Source: an uncultured Spirochaetaceae bacterium (GTDB taxonomy: Bacteria; Spirochaetota; Spirochaetia; Sphaerochaetales; Sphaerochaetaceae). Taken from it: a stretch of DNA of 6,906 nucleotides. This document shows positions 6,601-6,906 of the stretch, piece after piece. The notes below the pieces were generated by a model, which was given only the letters and a program-made list of their open reading frames with translations, did no database searches and was not told the origin of the DNA. The position numbers and the translations under genes are program-made. Location of the stretch: contig CAMKAB010000042.1 of NCBI GenBank assembly GCA_946410375.1, positions 1 through 6,906 of the forward strand, written 5' to 3'. How positions within the stretch are numbered: the stretch's first letter is position 1; each line of letters starts with the position of its first letter.

Positions 6601-6806
6601 CGATTGCGTTTGATAAGGATAAAGTGAGGCATGTGTTCTTTATTGCCGAGACAAAGGGTTCTATGAACGATATGCAGCTTGATAGGATTGAAGCCGGCAA
6701 GATTGAGTGCGCAAAGAAATTGTTTAATGTTGTGTCCACTAATGGTGTGAGATATGATCATGTGGATAGTTTTAGCGAGCTTAAGAATATTGTCGGTTTG
6801 AAGTGA
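3651..6806 (+). CDS. res: Type III restriction-modification system restriction subunit (Res)
   Basis: This 1051-residue protein is the ATP-dependent translocase/endonuclease of a type III system, which cleaves DNA in complex with Mod. Superfamily 2 helicase motifs appear in order: Walker A METGTGKTYV (G101-T105), motif Ia FIIVVPSVAIREG, Walker B ILDEPQRMGD (D236-Q239), motif III NYSATHK (S264-T266), motif V ALREGWDNPN (from A546) and motif VI RRQEVGRGMRL (Q573-R580). The C-terminal nuclease domain shows P981-D982 and E1000-T1001-K1002 (APDW...AETKG), the PD-(D/E)XK signature. Length fits the family (EcoP15I Res is a little under 1000) and no frameshift is seen. ATG 3651 has AAGGA (3640-3644) 6 bases upstream and overlaps the preceding stop by 4 bases. 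Because the local Mod is truncated, Res probably lacks its recognition partner here unless another Mod is supplied from elsewhere. Confidence 0.95.
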   Translation: MKFSFKIQKYQTEAVESLVKCFEGQQIAEKVRYLRDKGASSATPSLDFEDDSGYKNADIILNESELLDNIHKIQDANFIVRSSQIEHSAGRPSFDIEMETGTGKTYVYTKTMYELNKAYGWSKFIIVVPSVAIREGVYKSLEYTQEHFMQHYGKKIRFFIYNSKRLNMIDKFSASSDINAMIINMQAFNTSLNKDKNVEGRKGNEAARIIYSKRDEFASRRPIDVIAANRPILILDEPQRMGDAKSPTQKALEQFKPLFVINYSATHKIRHNLVYRLDALDAYNQRLVKKIEVKGFKLENIAGTNTYIYADSIILSPHAAPAVRLEIEVRQNSGIKRLPVKLSAGDKLFEASKGLSEYKDLYVAEILPQENCVRFNKAVSNNPDPTVLSIGDMTGNVAEKDIRRVQIRETIRSHFEKEKEFFEQGLRIKVLSLFFIDEVAKYRAYDDDGNEALGEYGRMFEEEYRTVMNDFADILPDSYYGKCLLPTLNDIGSCHEGYFSRDKKGKLTDSTGESDEDISTYDLILKRKDLLLDFDMPIRFIFSHSALREGWDNPNVFQICTLKHSDSEISRRQEVGRGMRLCVNAEGTRQDKETLGEAVHGINTLTVIASESYREFVQGLQKDISAELGDSRPKVANIGYFEGKIIVVSGQQIELNSKQAKIIYQYLVKNDYIDSDDKPTQTYKDDVEQGNLQRFSGNSDLWETLPDNLRYNVEARAEMFDQIQKLIQAVYNPSVFSGMVEDGHKASWENGNPLNKNFDKEIFRDLWERINHKYTYTCRFSSDELIKNSVDAIKHDLKISPMRYTLEVGKQKEMIDETEVRTGASFTSPASSSKSLTGTVESRVKYDLVGDIARGCKLTRRTVATILSRLSEKETEQFGFNPEKFIHDVINIINAQKSAKIVEHIEYHELTETYDSSIFTSPKLPDKEPFIAKKCIQDLVFTDSNVEWKFVTDLDSASEVVVYARLPRSFRIPTPVGNYAPDWAIAFDKDKVRHVFFIAETKGSMNDMQLDRIEAGKIECAKKLFNVVSTNGVRYDHVDSFSELKNIVGLK

Positions 6807-6906
6807 TGCGTTGGACATGGTGAGATTTCGGAAATCGTGTGGTGAAACGGCTGGAAAGAGAATGTTGGATTTTTCCGAAAACGCATGTTAAAGCGCCTGG
6901 AAATGG
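6807..6906. other. Downstream flank, no gene recognised
   Basis: No protein-like frame starts in the last 100 bases. A small dyad, GATTT-CGG-AAATC (6824-6836), follows the Res stop by 17 bases, but it has only five mostly A-T pairs and no adjacent T-run, so it is not a credible intrinsic terminator. The operon end is not defined within the window. Confidence 0.4.

Noticed and set aside
6396..6818. 140-codon open frame on the - strand over the Res C-terminus
   Set aside because: It is antisense to the conserved Res nuclease domain, which has clear PD...ETK residues, and its translation has no domain-like features.
6824..6836. Possible terminator hairpin after Res
   Set aside because: The stem is five mostly A-T pairs around a three-base loop, with no following T-run.

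Overview
The window is a bacterial defence island fragment built around a type III restriction-modification locus, with every supported gene on the + strand. Composition is mixed and moderately A+T rich. The style of the proteins (small XRE regulator remnant, Mod with an FSGSATT methyltransferase motif, paired DUF1016 nucleases) fits an anaerobe such as Treponema or a Bacillota/Negativicutes member. That guess is weak, because such loci move between phyla.

Layout. Bases 3-53 look like the last 16 codons of an upstream gene. Bases 54-330 are non-coding and hold three copies of a GATTAAG operator box and two sigma-70-like -10 elements. A decayed Cro/C1-type regulator follows (about 322-546) and runs into the first DUF1016/YhcG-type PD-(D/E)XK nuclease gene (533-1540, true start at 533 rather than an upstream GTG). 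Bases 1533-1895 are a patchwork of relics. It contains a well-signalled but quickly interrupted start (1533-1592), a 32-residue stub with a strong Shine-Dalgarno (1627-1725) and an out-of-context coiled-coil/ATPase-like fragment (1735-1938). This abuts the C-terminal third of a type III Mod methyltransferase (about 1895-2620). A second, diverged DUF1016 nuclease (2620-3654) and an apparently intact type III Res subunit (3651-6806) complete the operon. Bases 6807-6906 show no gene and no convincing terminator.

How the parts relate. In a working type III system Mod recognises and methylates DNA, and Res, a translocating ATPase/nuclease, acts only in complex with Mod. Here Mod has lost its N-terminal catalytic DPPY region and its target-recognition region, while Res and both DUF1016 nucleases are open. 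The order DUF1016 - Mod - DUF1016 - Res, with 1-nt and 4-nt gene overlaps in the second half, suggests co-expression as one module that was later damaged by replacement of the Mod front half. A run of nine G inside the Mod remnant sits where a one-base slip would stop translation, as in phase-variable mod genes.
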